31,341 nt of DNA from Halobacteriales archaeon QH_8_67_36 (GTDB lineage Archaea; Halobacteriota; Halobacteria; Halobacteriales; Haloarculaceae): assembly GCA_003021755.1 (NCBI GenBank), contig PXQZ01000029.1:1-31341 (forward strand), in the 5' to 3' direction. This document shows, piece after piece, positions 15,195 to 21,824 of the stretch (position 1 is its first letter; every line of letters starts with the position of its first letter). The translations under genes were made by a program, and so were the position numbers. A model generated the notes under the pieces. It was not told the DNA's origin, made no database searches, and was given only the letters and a program-made list of their open reading frames with translations.

Positions 15195-16931
15195 ATGTTC
15201 AGACAGCTCCGTTCCGAGGCCGAAGACGCGCTTCGTTCGGCGTTGACGGCCCTCGACCTTCCGACCGAGGACCTCGGCATCGAGGAGCCCCCGGAGGACG
15301 TCGACGCCGTGCTGGCCTCCAGCGCCGCGTTCCGCCTGGCCGGCGAGATGGGCGCACCGCCGCCGAAGGTCGCCGCCGACGTCGCCGACGCCGTCACCGC
15401 CGACGCGCTCACCTACGTCAGCGCCGTGACCACGCAGGGCCCCTACGTGAACTTCCTCCCCAGCGACGCCTACTTCGCCGAGACGCTGAGCGCGGCCACG
15501 GACGGCGAGTACGGCCGCCTCCCCGACCGCGACACCAGCGTCGTCATCGAACACACCTCCGCGAACCCGACGGGGCCGGTCCACGTCGGCCGGGCGCGCA
15601 ACCCCATCGTCGGCGACGCCCTCGCCCGGGTGCTCGACTACGCCGGTTACGACGTCGACCGCCACTACTACGTCAACGACGCCGGCCGCCAGATTGCGGT
15701 GTTCACGTGGGCCTACGAGACCTTCGACGAGAGCGACCTCCCCGAACCGGAGCGGGACTCCCCCGAGTACGAGATGGTCCGCTACTACCGCAAAGGCAAC
15801 GCGTTTCTCGAGGAGGGCGACGAGAGCGAGGTCGAAGCCGCCGAAGCGGAGATTCGGGCCATCCTTCAGGGGCTCGAAGACGGCGACGACGACACCTGCG
15901 AGCGCGTCGCCGAGGTGGTCGACACCGTGCTGGGCGGGATGCGGACCACGCTCGAACGGCTCCCCGCCGAGTTCGACGAGTTCGTCAAGGAAACCCGGTT
16001 CATGCGCAACGGCGACACCGACGCCCTGGTCGACCGGCTCACGGAACTCGACTGCGCGGTGTACGACGAGGACGCCTGGCAACTGGACCTGCCGGACTTC
16101 GAGAAGAACCTCGTCTTCCTGCGCTCCGACGGCACCTCGCTGTACACGACGCGTGACCTCGCCCACCACGGGTGGAAGTTCGACAACTACGACCGCACAG
16201 TCACCGTGCTCGGCGAGGACCACCACCTGCAGGCCGACCAACTCGCCGCGGCGCTGGAGCTGCTGGGCGAGGACACCGACCAGCTCAGCCAGGTGTTCTA
16301 CTCCTGGGTGAACCTCCCCGAGGGCGGGATGAGCACCCGTGAGGGCACCGGTATCGACCTCGACGACCTGCTCGACGAGGCCATCGACCGCGCCCGCGGC
16401 GAGGTCGAGTCCCGGCTGGACGACCGCACCCGGGGCGACCTCGACGAGGCCGACATCGAGCGCATCGCCCGCCAGGTCGGCGTCGGCGCCGTCCGCTACG
16501 ACATCGTCTCGAAACAGCCGACCAAGGGCATCACCTTCGAGTGGGAGCGTGCGCTGGACTTCGAGGCCCAGTCCGCCCCTTACGTCCAGTACGTTCACGC
16601 GCGCTGCTGTGGCATCACCGAGGACGCCGGCGAGATTCCCGACGAGCCGGACTTCGACCGACTCGGCGAACCCGAAGAGCTGGACCTCCTGCGAGTGCTC
16701 GCACGGTTCCCCGCCGTCATCGAGGAGGCCGCCGACGACCTCCAACCCCACGCGGTCGCCACCTACACCCGCACCGTCGCCGAGACGTTCAACGCCTTCT
16801 ATCGGGAGTGTCCCGTCCTCGACGCCGACGAGGAAACCCGGGCCGCACGGCTCGCCTTGGTCGCCGGCACTCGCCACACCGTGGCGAACGCGCTGGACGC
16901 CGTCGGGGTCGAGGCACCGACCTCGATGTGA
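15195..16931 (+). CDS. argS: Arginyl-tRNA synthetase
   Basis: Class I aminoacyl-tRNA synthetase for arginine, 578 residues. The N-terminal tRNA-D-loop recognition domain (about 1-110) precedes the catalytic domain, with HIGH as HVGR at residues 130-133 in SANPTGPVHVGRARN. The KMSKS position reads MSTREG at 379-384, the usual relaxed form in ArgRS. The C-terminal DALR anticodon-binding domain contains SAPYVQYVHARCCGI and ends VANALDAVGVEAPTSM. The ATG at 15195 is supported by the family N-terminus and an upstream TATA element. It stands alone and converges on minD. Confidence 0.97.
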   Translation: MFRQLRSEAEDALRSALTALDLPTEDLGIEEPPEDVDAVLASSAAFRLAGEMGAPPPKVAADVADAVTADALTYVSAVTTQGPYVNFLPSDAYFAETLSAATDGEYGRLPDRDTSVVIEHTSANPTGPVHVGRARNPIVGDALARVLDYAGYDVDRHYYVNDAGRQIAVFTWAYETFDESDLPEPERDSPEYEMVRYYRKGNAFLEEGDESEVEAAEAEIRAILQGLEDGDDDTCERVAEVVDTVLGGMRTTLERLPAEFDEFVKETRFMRNGDTDALVDRLTELDCAVYDEDAWQLDLPDFEKNLVFLRSDGTSLYTTRDLAHHGWKFDNYDRTVTVLGEDHHLQADQLAAALELLGEDTDQLSQVFYSWVNLPEGGMSTREGTGIDLDDLLDEAIDRARGEVESRLDDRTRGDLDEADIERIARQVGVGAVRYDIVSKQPTKGITFEWERALDFEAQSAPYVQYVHARCCGITEDAGEIPDEPDFDRLGEPEELDLLRVLARFPAVIEEAADDLQPHAVATYTRTVAETFNAFYRECPVLDADEETRAARLALVAGTRHTVANALDAVGVEAPTSM

Positions 16932-17127
16932 CCTAGCAGCAACGGTTCTATGTGCTGGGTGGGGCCCATCAGAAACGGCCGGACAGTCCCGGCCAACTCG
17001 ACCAGCACTATTACCAGCCGGAAACCTCCCGGGCTCTCGGTCACGACGACTCGCTGCGGGAGTGTATATAGACGGGCGCTCTGGCTCAGGATCGACTACG
17101 AGCGATAGCAGGTCGGTGCCACAGACG

Positions 17128-17140
17128 CGAAAAACAAAAC
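17128..17140 (-). terminator. T-rich terminator after minD
   Basis: The minus strand reads GTTTTGTTTTTCG just 7 bp past the minD stop codon, the T-rich form typical of archaeal termination sites. No clear hairpin precedes it. Confidence 0.4.
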
Positions 17141-17146
17141 TGCATC

Positions 17147-17974
17147 CTAGTTGAACAGGCCGAAGACGTCGTCGGAGCGCTCCTCGTCGGCCTCGTCGTC
17201 TTCGACCGTCGCCGTCTCCTCGTCGTCGAGGAACCACGCGTCGTCGACGATGGTGTCGAGGTCGGCCTCCGCGGTGTCGCCATCGAAGAACACGCCCTCC
17301 AAGGCGTCGGTCAGACGGAGGTAGGCGTCCGCGGCGGGGCTGTCGGGCTCGTTGTGGACCAGGGGCTCCTCGTGGGTCGCCTGTGGGTCGTCGGGGATGA
17401 CCGCGAGCAGCGGGAAGCCAAAGCGCTCGTCGATCCCGGCGACGTCGGTGTGACGGGCGACGCGAGTGATGAGCCCGCCGATGACGTTCCCGTCGATGCG
17501 GTCGGCAAGCTGTGCGGTCTTGACCGTGTCGCCGACGGCGACCTCGTCGGGGGTCGTGACGAGGACGATGTCGTCCGCGAGTCCGAGCGGGACCGCCACC
17601 TCGTGGCTCAGGCCGGCGCCGGTGTCGATGATGACCACGTCGTAGGCGGCACGGAGCGTCTTGATGACCTTCCGGAGTTTCGCCGGGTCGGCGTCGGCGA
17701 AGGCGTCGAGGGACTGCTCGCCGGCGATGACGGTCAGTCCGCCGGGGGCGTCGGTGAGCGCCTCGCTGACGGCCGCGTCGCCTGCCAGAATCTCGTGGAC
17801 GCTCCTTTCGGGTTCGACCGCCAGCATCGAGCCCAGATTGGCCATCCCGAGGTCGGCGTCGACGACGGCGACGTCGTAGCCCAGTTCCTGCAGTCCCGCA
17901 CCGACGTTGACGGCAGTGGTGGTCTTGCCGACCCCGCCTTTCCCGCCCGCGATGGTACAAACATACCCCGCCAT
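17147..17974 (-). CDS. minD: MinD/ParA-like P-loop ATPase
   Basis: Deviant-Walker ATPase of the MinD/SIMIBI class, 275 residues. The deviant Walker A GKGGVGKT is at 11-18, followed by switch I VVDADLGMANLG and the Walker B-like VVIIDTGAGLS. Haloarchaea carry several MinD paralogues, some linked to positioning of motility and chemosensory structures; this one has no minC/minE neighbours, so its cargo is unknown. The C-terminus is an unusual acidic tail of about 50 residues ending DDVFGLFN, with no obvious amphipathic membrane-targeting helix. An upstream in-frame ATG at 18007 is rejected because it lies inside the TATA box; the ATG at 17974 gives the typical MAGYVCTIAGGKGG start. Divergent from prf1. 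Confidence 0.92.
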   Translation of the reverse strand: MAGYVCTIAGGKGGVGKTTTAVNVGAGLQELGYDVAVVDADLGMANLGSMLAVEPERSVHEILAGDAAVSEALTDAPGGLTVIAGEQSLDAFADADPAKLRKVIKTLRAAYDVVIIDTGAGLSHEVAVPLGLADDIVLVTTPDEVAVGDTVKTAQLADRIDGNVIGGLITRVARHTDVAGIDERFGFPLLAVIPDDPQATHEEPLVHNEPDSPAADAYLRLTDALEGVFFDGDTAEADLDTIVDDAWFLDDEETATVEDDEADEERSDDVFGLFN

Positions 17975-18004
17975 AATCTGTTGTCTGTTACCAATAGGGG
18001 CAGT

Positions 18005-18013
18005 CATATAAAC
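18005..18013 (-). promoter_or_regulatory. TATA box of minD
   Basis: Minus-strand GTTTATATG, about 36 bp before the ATG at 17974. Because it contains the alternative upstream ATG, it decides the minD start. Confidence 0.6.
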
Positions 18014-18200
18014 CCGGCTGTCCGTGCGCCGTCATGACAGCGGTCCAATGTCCCCGACGGGATTCGGGTGACTGGAACGGCAGTATCACTGCAGGTAGAG
18101 CCAACCTGACAGTGATTATTGTGGATTATTTCCGGATGGCGCTGCGGGGTCGGCACATACCGGTAAATCGCTACACGAACCAGTGCGAAAGGCATGGAAT

Positions 18201-18221
18201 CGAACGGCCTACTGCCGTTCG
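18201..18221. repeat. Stem-loop upstream of prf1
   Basis: CGAACGGC (18201-18208) and GCCGTTCG (18214-18221) form a perfect 8-bp stem with a 5-nt loop, about 40 bp upstream of the prf1 TATA-like element. Could be an operator or the end of an unseen transcript. Confidence 0.5.
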
Positions 18222-18259
18222 CCTGCGGGCGCACACGACGTGCCCCGCTCTGTCAACAG

Positions 18260-18268
18260 GTTCTTACG
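18260..18268 (+). promoter_or_regulatory. Putative TATA-like element of prf1
   Basis: GTTCTTACG, about 27 bp before the prf1 ATG at 18291. Assigned by spacing. Confidence 0.35.
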
Positions 18269-18290
18269 CGGCCTCACCGAAATCAACACG

Positions 18291-19544
18291 ATGAGTGAGC
18301 AGGAACAGGAGCAATCTGACAAACAGAAATACGAGTTCAAGAAGGTCATCGAGGAACTCAAGGGATACGAGGGTTCGGGGACCCAGCTCGTCTCTATCTA
18401 CGTGCCGGAGGACAAACTCCTCAGCGACGTCGTCGCCCACGTCACCCAGGAGCACTCCGAGGCGTCGAACATCAAGTCAAAGGACACCCGGACCGCAGTG
18501 CAGGACGCGCTGACCTCCATCAAGGACCGCCTGCGCTACTACGACCACCACCCGCCGGAGAACGGCATCGTGCTGTTCTCCGGGGCCATCGACAGCGGCG
18601 GCGGCCGCACCAACATGGTCACGAAGGTGCTGGAGTCGCCGCCGGACCCCATCGAGTCGTTTCGCTATCACTGTGACTCACATTTCCTCACGGAACCGCT
18701 GGAGAACATGCTGGCCGACAAGGGCCTGTTCGGGCTCGTCGTGCTCGACCGGCGCGAGGCCAACGTCGGCTGGCTCAAGGGCAAGCGCGTCGAACCCGTC
18801 AAGTCCGCCTCCTCGCTGGTGCCGGGCAAGCAGCGCAAAGGTGGCCAGTCCGCACAGCGGTTCGCCCGTCTGCGTCTGGAGGCCATCGACAACTTCTACC
18901 AGGAAGTCGCCGGGATGGCCAACGACCTGATGGTCCCCGACCGTCACGAGATGGACGGCATCCTCGTGGGCGGTCCCTCGCCGACGAAAGACGAGTTCCT
19001 CGACGGCGACTACCTCCACCACGAACTGCAGGACATGGTGCTGGGGAAGTTCGACGTCGCCTACACGGACGAGTCCGGGCTCTACGACATCGTCGATGCC
19101 GCCGAGGACGTGCTCGAAGAACACGAGATGCTCCAGGACAAGCAGGTCATGGAGGAGTTTTTCAAGCAACTGCACGACGGCGACAAGGCGACGTACGGTT
19201 TCGACCAGACCCGCCAGAACCTCAACATGGGCGCCGTCGAGGAGCTGCTCATCTCCGAGGACCTCCGGAAGGACGTCGTCGCTTACACCTGCGAGAACGG
19301 CCACGACGAGTACGACCTCATCGATAGCTCGAAGGCGACGCCGGACCACGACTGTTCGCGCTGTAACGCCACCGTCGACGCCGATGACGGCGAGCGCGAG
19401 GACGCCATCGACCACCTGATGGAGCTGGCCAACCAGCGCGGAACCGAGACGATGTTCGTCTCCACGGACTTCGAGAAGGGCGAGCAGCTGCTGACCGCCT
19501 TCGGCGGCGTCGCCGGGCTGTTGCGCTACTCGACGGGAGTGTAA
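18291..19544 (+). CDS. prf1: Peptide chain release factor aRF1
   Basis: Archaeal class 1 release factor (eRF1 family) that reads all three stop codons and triggers peptide release. 417 residues, the usual length. The NIKS stop-codon-decoding motif is at residues 60-63 and the catalytic GGQ loop at 184-186 (RKGGQSAQRF). The C-terminal domain 3 carries a zinc-binding pair, YTCENGH...DHDCSRC. The start MSEQEQEQSD is chosen because the longer frame upstream is non-acidic and unlike the family. The gene ends with LLRYSTGV, a standard C-terminus. Together with hisS, lysS, argS and rps19e it makes this a translation-rich region. Confidence 0.97.
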   Translation: MSEQEQEQSDKQKYEFKKVIEELKGYEGSGTQLVSIYVPEDKLLSDVVAHVTQEHSEASNIKSKDTRTAVQDALTSIKDRLRYYDHHPPENGIVLFSGAIDSGGGRTNMVTKVLESPPDPIESFRYHCDSHFLTEPLENMLADKGLFGLVVLDRREANVGWLKGKRVEPVKSASSLVPGKQRKGGQSAQRFARLRLEAIDNFYQEVAGMANDLMVPDRHEMDGILVGGPSPTKDEFLDGDYLHHELQDMVLGKFDVAYTDESGLYDIVDAAEDVLEEHEMLQDKQVMEEFFKQLHDGDKATYGFDQTRQNLNMGAVEELLISEDLRKDVVAYTCENGHDEYDLIDSSKATPDHDCSRCNATVDADDGEREDAIDHLMELANQRGTETMFVSTDFEKGEQLLTAFGGVAGLLRYSTGV

Positions 19545-19584
19545 CCGTCCAGAATGGGGTGGGGGTGGGGTGGACAGAGTGTCG

Positions 19585-19598
19585 GTCCGCAAGCGGAC
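19585..19598 (+). terminator. Possible terminator hairpin after prf1
   Basis: GTCCGC-AA-GCGGAC, a perfect 6-bp stem, 40 bp after the prf1 stop and following a G-rich run (19556-19574). No strong T-run follows, so termination is uncertain. Confidence 0.3.
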
Positions 19599-19639
19599 AC
19601 ACGCTTTCGTCTGCCGCATTACATGCAACCGACGGCACG

Positions 19640-19668
19640 TATAAAATTTCGGTGCCTAACACGTTAGG
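19640..19668 (-). promoter_or_regulatory. Orphan TATA plus Bat-UAS-like element
   Basis: The 14-bp element CCTAACACGTTAGG (19655-19668) has perfect 6-bp arms and keeps the CC-n-AAC and TT-n-GG positions of the rhodopsin UAS found at 21751-21765. A TATA stretch TATAAAATTT (19640-19649) lies 4 bp to its left, the same spacing and orientation as at the rhodopsin gene. Transcription would run on the minus strand from about 19615 into the 3' end of prf1 in antisense. No gene follows. Confidence 0.35.
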
Positions 19669-19674
19669 AACGGT

Positions 19675-20067
19675 TCACAGGAGCTGTGCGAGCTGGTGGC
19701 GGCGGGCGGCGAGGTCGACGTGAGCGTCGTCGCCGTAGCTGTCAGCGAGGCGGTCGACGACTAGCAGGGGGTCCGTCCCAGCCCGTTCGGCCCGTTCGAG
19801 CAGTGCCGTAATTTCCGTGCGGTGGAGGGCCAGCGAGTCGAGTAGCCCCACGAGCAACACCATCGGGACGGCAGCGTCGGCGTTCGACGGAAAGGCGTCG
19901 CCGAGGGCGGACAGGTCCGGGACGGCGTCGGGGATCGTCCCGGCCGGCTCCATTGCCAGACAGATGTGACAGACCGCCACGGCCGGGGCGTTCCCGGGGA
20001 GGTGTTCACGTAGCTCCGCGGGCACCGGCACGGCGAGTGTTTCGCCACCGCAGGACTGACAGGACAT
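19675..20067 (-). CDS. DUF6276 family zinc-ribbon protein
   Basis: 130-residue haloarchaeal protein starting MSCQSCGGETLAVPVP. Two CxxC pairs (C3/C6 and C33/C36) form a likely zinc ribbon. The rest is mainly helical, with a hydrophobic stretch VPMVLLVGLLDSLALHR and a C-terminal charged helix. This matches DUF6276 as I recall it, of unknown function. It starts 16 bp after atpD and is probably co-transcribed with it. I recall similar proteins beside atpD in other haloarchaea, but a role in the ATP synthase is only a guess. Confidence 0.8.
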   Translation of the reverse strand: MSCQSCGGETLAVPVPAELREHLPGNAPAVAVCHICLAMEPAGTIPDAVPDLSALGDAFPSNADAAVPMVLLVGLLDSLALHRTEITALLERAERAGTDPLLVVDRLADSYGDDAHVDLAARRHQLAQLL

Positions 20068-20083
20068 AGAGGGATATCGCAGT

Positions 20084-20779
20084 TCAGTCGTCGGCGGCGA
20101 CCGGCTCGACCTCTTCGTCCGCTTCTTCCGCTTCGGCCGCGAGGGCGTCCTCCTCCGCTTCCTTCTTGGCCTTGATCTTTTTCATGCGGAATATCTCTTC
20201 GCGCTCCTGTTCTTCGAGCTTCTGCTCGATGTACTCCTTGTTGTTGTGGAGGTCGGGCAGGAGCTTGAACTCCAGAGCGTTGACGCGGCGCTTGGTCGTC
20301 TCGATTTCCTCCAGCATCTTCTTCATCGCCGTCTCGACCTCGGCGGCGAGGATGATGTTCTCGATGAGTGCCTCGTAGGCGTCGGCGGCCTCGTCGATGC
20401 GGGCGGAGGTGCCCATCACGCCGTAGCCCCGTTCGTCCAGGGACTTCTCGACGCCCGTCGAGTCGATCTGCGGGACGACGACGCCCATGATGTTTTTCGA
20501 CTGGGTTGTCAGTTCGGGGTGTTCCTTCAGCGCGGCCGCGGCGCCCCGGACCGCCACGTCGCCCTCCATCGCCCGGGCCATGTTGATGGCGTTCTGGGCG
20601 CGGTCGTAGGAGTCGTCGAGGTCCTCACGGACGTCCTGTGCCTGGTCGAGGATATCCATGAACTCCATGATGAGGCCGTCACGCTTCTTTTCCAGCGTAT
20701 CGTGCCCGCGCTCGGAGAGCTCGATGCGGTCCTCTATCTGCATCAAGTTCTTCCGAGTCGGCTTGACGTCCTTCGCCAT
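20084..20779 (-). CDS. atpD: A-type ATP synthase subunit D
   Basis: Central rotor stalk subunit D of the archaeal A-type ATP synthase, 231 residues. The N-terminal PTRKNLMQIEDRIELSERGHDTLEKKRD and the C-terminal ETTKRRVNALEFKLLPDL segments form the long antiparallel coiled coil that sits inside the A3B3 head. An acidic tail of about 20 residues, rich in Glu and Ala, is a halophilic extension. It is the last ATP synthase gene on the strand but is separated from atpB by the rhodopsin gene, and it has its own TATA-like element 28 bp upstream. It may therefore be expressed from its own promoter, from rhodopsin read-through, or both. Confidence 0.96.
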   Translation of the reverse strand: MAKDVKPTRKNLMQIEDRIELSERGHDTLEKKRDGLIMEFMDILDQAQDVREDLDDSYDRAQNAINMARAMEGDVAVRGAAAALKEHPELTTQSKNIMGVVVPQIDSTGVEKSLDERGYGVMGTSARIDEAADAYEALIENIILAAEVETAMKKMLEEIETTKRRVNALEFKLLPDLHNNKEYIEQKLEEQEREEIFRMKKIKAKKEAEEDALAAEAEEADEEVEPVAADD

Positions 20780-20802
20780 TACAGGGCCGTTTCGGGCGTA
20801 GC

Positions 20803-20811
20803 CAGTTAACC
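20803..20811 (-). promoter_or_regulatory. TATA-like element of atpD
   Basis: Minus-strand GGTTAACTG centred 28 bp before the atpD ATG, consistent with an independent start after the rhodopsin gene. Confidence 0.4.
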
Positions 20812-20923
20812 GTTTTCAGTCGTCTCGGTGGCACCGCTGTCGGGTTCACGGTCCGAAAAATCGGAATCGGTCGTCGTCCGTTCGTCGAGTCTCACGGGTA
20901 CTGCGTTCCCCGCTCGACAGTGT

Positions 20924-20954
20924 AAGAGACTGCTCGCGGCGCTTACAGTCTCTT
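20924..20954 (-). terminator. Hairpin at the 3' end of the rhodopsin gene
   Basis: AAGAGACTG (20924-20932) and CAGTCTCTT (20946-20954) pair perfectly over 9 bp with a 13-nt loop; the stem touches the rhodopsin stop codon. No long T-run follows, so it may stabilise the mRNA or only partly stop transcription before atpD. Confidence 0.5.
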
Positions 20955-21709
20955 TAGTCGTCGGCTGGCGTCGCACCGGACGCTCGGGCCTCCGCGGCGC
21001 CGTCGAGTACGTCGCGGCTCCGCAGGAGAATGAACCCGAACCCGACCTTCGCGACCAGGTCGATGACCATGAAGCCGGCCGTCTCGGAGAAGATGCCGAC
21101 GAGGCCGAGCCCCTCGGTGCCGATGAGCCACCAGACGGGGTAGATCAGCCAGACCACCGCCACGAGGTTCCGCAGCGTACGGAACGTCCCCTGTGTGTCG
21201 CTCGGGAGGTCGGCGGCGCGGCTGGACAGCGAACTGAACAGGAAGTACAGCAACACCAGCAGGAACGCGGTGCTGATGCCCCACCAGATGAGTCGCTCGG
21301 CGCCTGCCGACACGACGCCGCTGCCGGCCGACAGCGTCGCGACCACGCCGGTCCCTATCATCAGCACGTCGAGGCTGACGAGCGACGTGATGGTGTTACG
21401 GTCCGCCCCCGCGAGCAGCGCGAGGTCGTACAGCAACAGCGGTGTGGTGAAAAGCCAGTCCGTGTAGCGGGCCCAGTAGATGGGCGCCTCGGGATCGTTC
21501 GGCAGTTCGATGATGGTCAGCCCGAAGCCAAGCGCCATCGCCAAGTAGTTCGCGAACGCTATCGCCGTTATCAGTATCGTGGCGATGTAGAACTTCTGGC
21601 GACGGTCGTCGGTCTCTCCCCAGCCTCTGCCGATGAAGTACAGCATGCCGAGGAACATGCCGGCTGTGCCGAGCCAAAGCCATATCCCTTCGCTTCCTGG
21701 TTGTGGCAT
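20954..21709 (-). CDS. bop: Bacteriorhodopsin-type light-driven proton pump (cruxrhodopsin-like)
   Basis: Seven-helix retinal protein of 251 residues that exports protons in light. All pump residues, given with Halobacterium numbering in brackets, are present: R81 (82), D84 acceptor (85), T88 (89), D95 donor (96), E199 (194) and E209 (204) of the release group, D217 (212) and the Schiff-base lysine K221 (216). The D-T-D triad in helix C (RYTDWLFTTPLLLYD) marks an outward proton pump, not halorhodopsin or a sensory rhodopsin. Leu at the position of Leu93 suggests green absorption. The sequence closely resembles Haloarcula cruxrhodopsins (symbol cop there). It lies inside the ATP synthase gene set between atpB and atpD, with its own UAS, TATA box and 3' hairpin. 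No retinal-synthesis gene (brp/blh) or bat is in the window. Confidence 0.96.
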   Translation of the reverse strand: MPQPGSEGIWLWLGTAGMFLGMLYFIGRGWGETDDRRQKFYIATILITAIAFANYLAMALGFGLTIIELPNDPEAPIYWARYTDWLFTTPLLLYDLALLAGADRNTITSLVSLDVLMIGTGVVATLSAGSGVVSAGAERLIWWGISTAFLLVLLYFLFSSLSSRAADLPSDTQGTFRTLRNLVAVVWLIYPVWWLIGTEGLGLVGIFSETAGFMVIDLVAKVGFGFILLRSRDVLDGAAEARASGATPADD

Positions 21710-21737
21710 AGTGCAACCGTAGCTTGGATTCCGAAGG

Positions 21738-21746
21738 TAAAGTTTA
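21738..21746 (-). promoter_or_regulatory. TATA box of the rhodopsin gene
   Basis: TAAACTTTA on the minus strand, centred about 33 bp before the ATG and 4 bp downstream of the UAS. Predicts a leader of only a few bases. Confidence 0.55.
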
Positions 21747-21750
21747 GAAC

Positions 21751-21765
21751 ACCCAAACAGTTAGG
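21751..21765 (-). promoter_or_regulatory. Bat-type UAS of the rhodopsin gene
   Basis: The + strand reads ACCCAAACAGTTAGG. The Halobacterium bop-regulon UAS, as I recall it, is ACCcnactagTTnGG; only two of its defined positions differ here. The site lies directly upstream of the TATA box, at roughly -35 to -50 relative to the predicted start, as at bop. This suggests control by a Bat-like activator responding to low oxygen and light; no bat gene is in the window. Confidence 0.65.
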
Positions 21766-21824
21766 CATGAGGCGACACGGGCTGTGTGAGCGGCCGTGAG
21801 AACCAGTGGAGTTGGCCGGCGGAG

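Larger units (their letters stand above)
17975..18290. other. 316-bp spacer between minD and prf1
   Basis: Divergent control region holding the minD TATA box (18005-18013), an 8-bp stem-loop (18201-18221) and the prf1 TATA-like element (18260-18268). A T/A-rich patch lies at 18113-18133. I see no convincing gene on either strand. Confidence 0.55.

Noticed and set aside
16799..17044. GTG-start frame on minus between argS and minD, about 23 bp behind a TATA-like sequence
   Set aside because: About half lies antisense inside argS and the second half is Ser/Ala/Arg-rich; no recognisable protein. The TATA sequence itself is kept as a separate finding.
15024..17960. Very long (978-codon) open frame on minus across argS and minD
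   Set aside because: Runs through argS in antisense and through minD in the wrong frame; Arg/Gly/Val-rich composition and no family features.
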